DNA from: Rhodoferax sp.
GTDB lineage: Bacteria; Pseudomonadota; Gammaproteobacteria; Burkholderiales; Burkholderiaceae_C
DNA length: 37,841 nt
Reading direction: 5' to 3'
Assembly (NCBI GenBank): GCA_013791765.1
Contig: VMTC01000076.1
Location: 1 to 37,841 of the forward strand
Positions 36,736 through 37,841 of the stretch are shown in pieces; position 1 is the stretch's first letter; each line of letters opens with the position of its first letter. The notes under the pieces were generated by a model. It was not told the DNA's origin, ran no database searches, and was given only the letters and a program-made list of their open reading frames with translations. The position numbers and the translations under genes are program-made.

Positions 36736-37841
36736 ATGCCAAACACCACTCCTTCTATGCGCCACGGCGGCGATCGCGTCGCCGAGGCCCTGCAGTCGCA
36801 CGGCGTGCGCTGCGTCTTCACGCTCTGTGGCGGCCACATATCGCCGATTCTGAGTGCGTCCAAGGCACGCGGCATTCGCATCATTGATGTGCGCGATGAG
36901 GCCACCGCCGTGTTCGCGGCCGATGCCACCGCGCGCCTGTCAGGCCTGCCCGGTGTGGCGGCAGTCACGGCCGGGCCGGGCATCAGCAACACCATCACGG
37001 CGCTGAAGAACGCGCAACTGGCGCAGTCGCCGGTGATTCTCATCGGCGGCGCCGCGCCGACCGCATTGCAGGGGCGCGGCGCCCTGCAAGACATCGACCA
37101 GCGACCGCTGGTGGCGCCGCACGTCAAGCGCTTTATCAAGATCCGGCGCGTGCGCGAGCTCGGCCCGGCGGTGGCGCAAGCTTTTGCCGTGGCGCAGGCC
37201 GGGGTGCCAGGGCCGGTGTTCATCGAATGCCCGGTCGATCTGCTGTATGACGAGGCCTCGATCCGCCAGTGGTACGCCGACGCGGCGGGCAAGGGAACCT
37301 CTGTCGCCGACCGGCTGTTGCGTTTTTATTTGAATCGCCACGTCAAAAAAATGTTCGACGGCAGCGCCCAGGTGCTGGCCCCAAAGGTGCGCCCGGTGGA
37401 GCCGCCGCGTGCGTCCGGCGCCAGTCTGCGCGCAGCCTTGGCCGCACTGGCCAAGGCCGAGCGGCCCTTGCTGGTGATCGGCAGCCAGGCGCTGGTGCGC
37501 TCCAAGGAAGCGGCCGATCTGGCCGGGGCCGTGGCCCGGCTCGGCATTCCGGTCTATTTGTCGGGCATGGCGCGCGGCTTGCTGGGGCGCGAGCACGCGC
37601 TGCAAATGCGCCACCAGCGCCGCCAGGCGCTGCGTGAAGCCGACTGCGTGCTGCTGGCCGGCGTGCCCTGCGACTTCAGGCTGGACTACGGCAAACATGT
37701 TCGCCGCAGTGCCACACTGATCGCGGCCAACCGCAGCGCCAAGGACGCGCGTCTGAACCGCAAGCCCGACATTGCCGCCATTGGCGACGCCGGCCTGTTC
37801 CTGCAGGCGCTGGCGCACGCACAGCCGCCTAGCAGCGCAGC
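36736..37841 (+). CDS. Thiamine-diphosphate enzyme, ILVBL / 2-hydroxyacyl-CoA lyase-like, 3' end outside window
   Basis: N-terminal 368 residues of a thiamine-diphosphate enzyme; the frame is open to the last base. [14 protein letters not shown] (28–41) and [16 protein letters not shown], with the catalytic Glu at 55, followed by [48 protein letters not shown] as separate blocks, match the branch of human ILVBL (HACL2). Residues 185–200 read [15 protein letters not shown]. The middle domain begins at about 240. It is usually annotated as acetolactate synthase-like, but no small regulatory subunit is seen nearby and the GGHIS form differs from IlvB/IlvI. ILVBL is reported to split 2-hydroxyacyl-CoA. 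The C-terminal thiamine-binding half is not in the window. Confidence 0.88.
   Translation, partial: MPNTTPSMRHGGDRVAEALQSHGVRCVFTLCGGHISPILSASKARGIRIIDVRDEATAVFAADATARLSGLPGVAAVTAGPGISNTITALKNAQLAQSPVILIGGAAPTALQGRGALQDIDQRPLVAPHVKRFIKIRRVRELGPAVAQAFAVAQAGVPGPVFIECPVDLLYDEASIRQWYADAAGKGTSVADRLLRFYLNRHVKKMFDGSAQVLAPKVRPVEPPRASGASLRAALAALAKAERPLLVIGSQALVRSKEAADLAGAVARLGIPVYLSGMARGLLGREHALQMRHQRRQALREADCVLLAGVPCDFRLDYGKHVRRSATLIAANRSAKDARLNRKPDIAAIGDAGLFLQALAHAQPPSSA

Overview
The window is high-GC chromosomal DNA whose gene content and gene order point to a betaproteobacterium of the order Burkholderiales, most likely family Comamonadaceae (Rhodoferax/Polaromonas-like). This placement is from memory of the families and not from a search. 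Support includes the purM / hda / HAD phosphatase / pcnB / folK block, the fused ATP-grasp–alpha-E gene next to a transglutaminase, and a short dispersed repeat (CTAGCCC ... AGCTAT) that I associate with Comamonadaceae intergenic DNA. I see 34 intact or edge-truncated protein genes, one pseudogene, no rRNA or tRNA genes, no CRISPR array and no phage.

Layout. 1–2.9 kb (+): the end of a histone-deacetylase-family gene, an MscS channel and a SirB1-like gene in one tight run. 3.0–5.3 kb (–): an MFS transporter downstream of purM. 5.5–9.0 kb (+): hda, a HAD hydrolase, pcnB and folK, followed by a chemoreceptor ending in a CheR/CheB-tether-like pentapeptide. 10.9–11.25 kb: a gene-free stretch with a long palindrome and three copies of a short motif. 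11.25–15.4 kb (–): a RidA-family gene, then the ATP-grasp/alpha-E fusion and transglutaminase pair (ATGA overlap), a predicted but uncharacterised peptide-forming system. 15.5–16.7 kb: pssA-like (+) facing an RNase D-like exonuclease (–). 16.9–21.8 kb (–): an alpha/beta hydrolase and an acyl-CoA ligase behind a good sigma70-type promoter, then a LytS/LytTR-type two-component pair. 21.9–22.95 kb: a wreck of an MNT/HEPN (MntA/HepT) toxin–antitoxin locus abutting an intact MazE/MazF-type pair. That pair has a two-palindrome operator and is bounded by imperfect inverted repeats. 23.1–28.2 kb (+): SDR, thioesterase, zinc-free MDR reductase, GST-like protein, ElaA-like acetyltransferase and SDR, which looks like lipid/xenobiotic metabolism. 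28.3–34.9 kb (+): bacteriohemerythrin, Tex, an HDOD protein and a membrane diguanylate cyclase. 35.0–37.8 kb (+): an acyl-CoA synthetase followed 11 bp later by an ILVBL-like thiamine-diphosphate lyase that runs off the end of the window.

The most unusual signals are these. (1) Nine copies of one short repeat, three of them lying in frame inside coding sequence (twice in tex, once in the GST-like gene) and a fourth supplying the stop codon of the transglutaminase. (2) The MazEF-type unit, whose left inverted repeat begins at the base where HepT homology ends. (3) The ATP-grasp/alpha-E/transglutaminase pair. (4) The coupling of an acyl-CoA ligase with a 2-hydroxyacyl-CoA-lyase-like enzyme.
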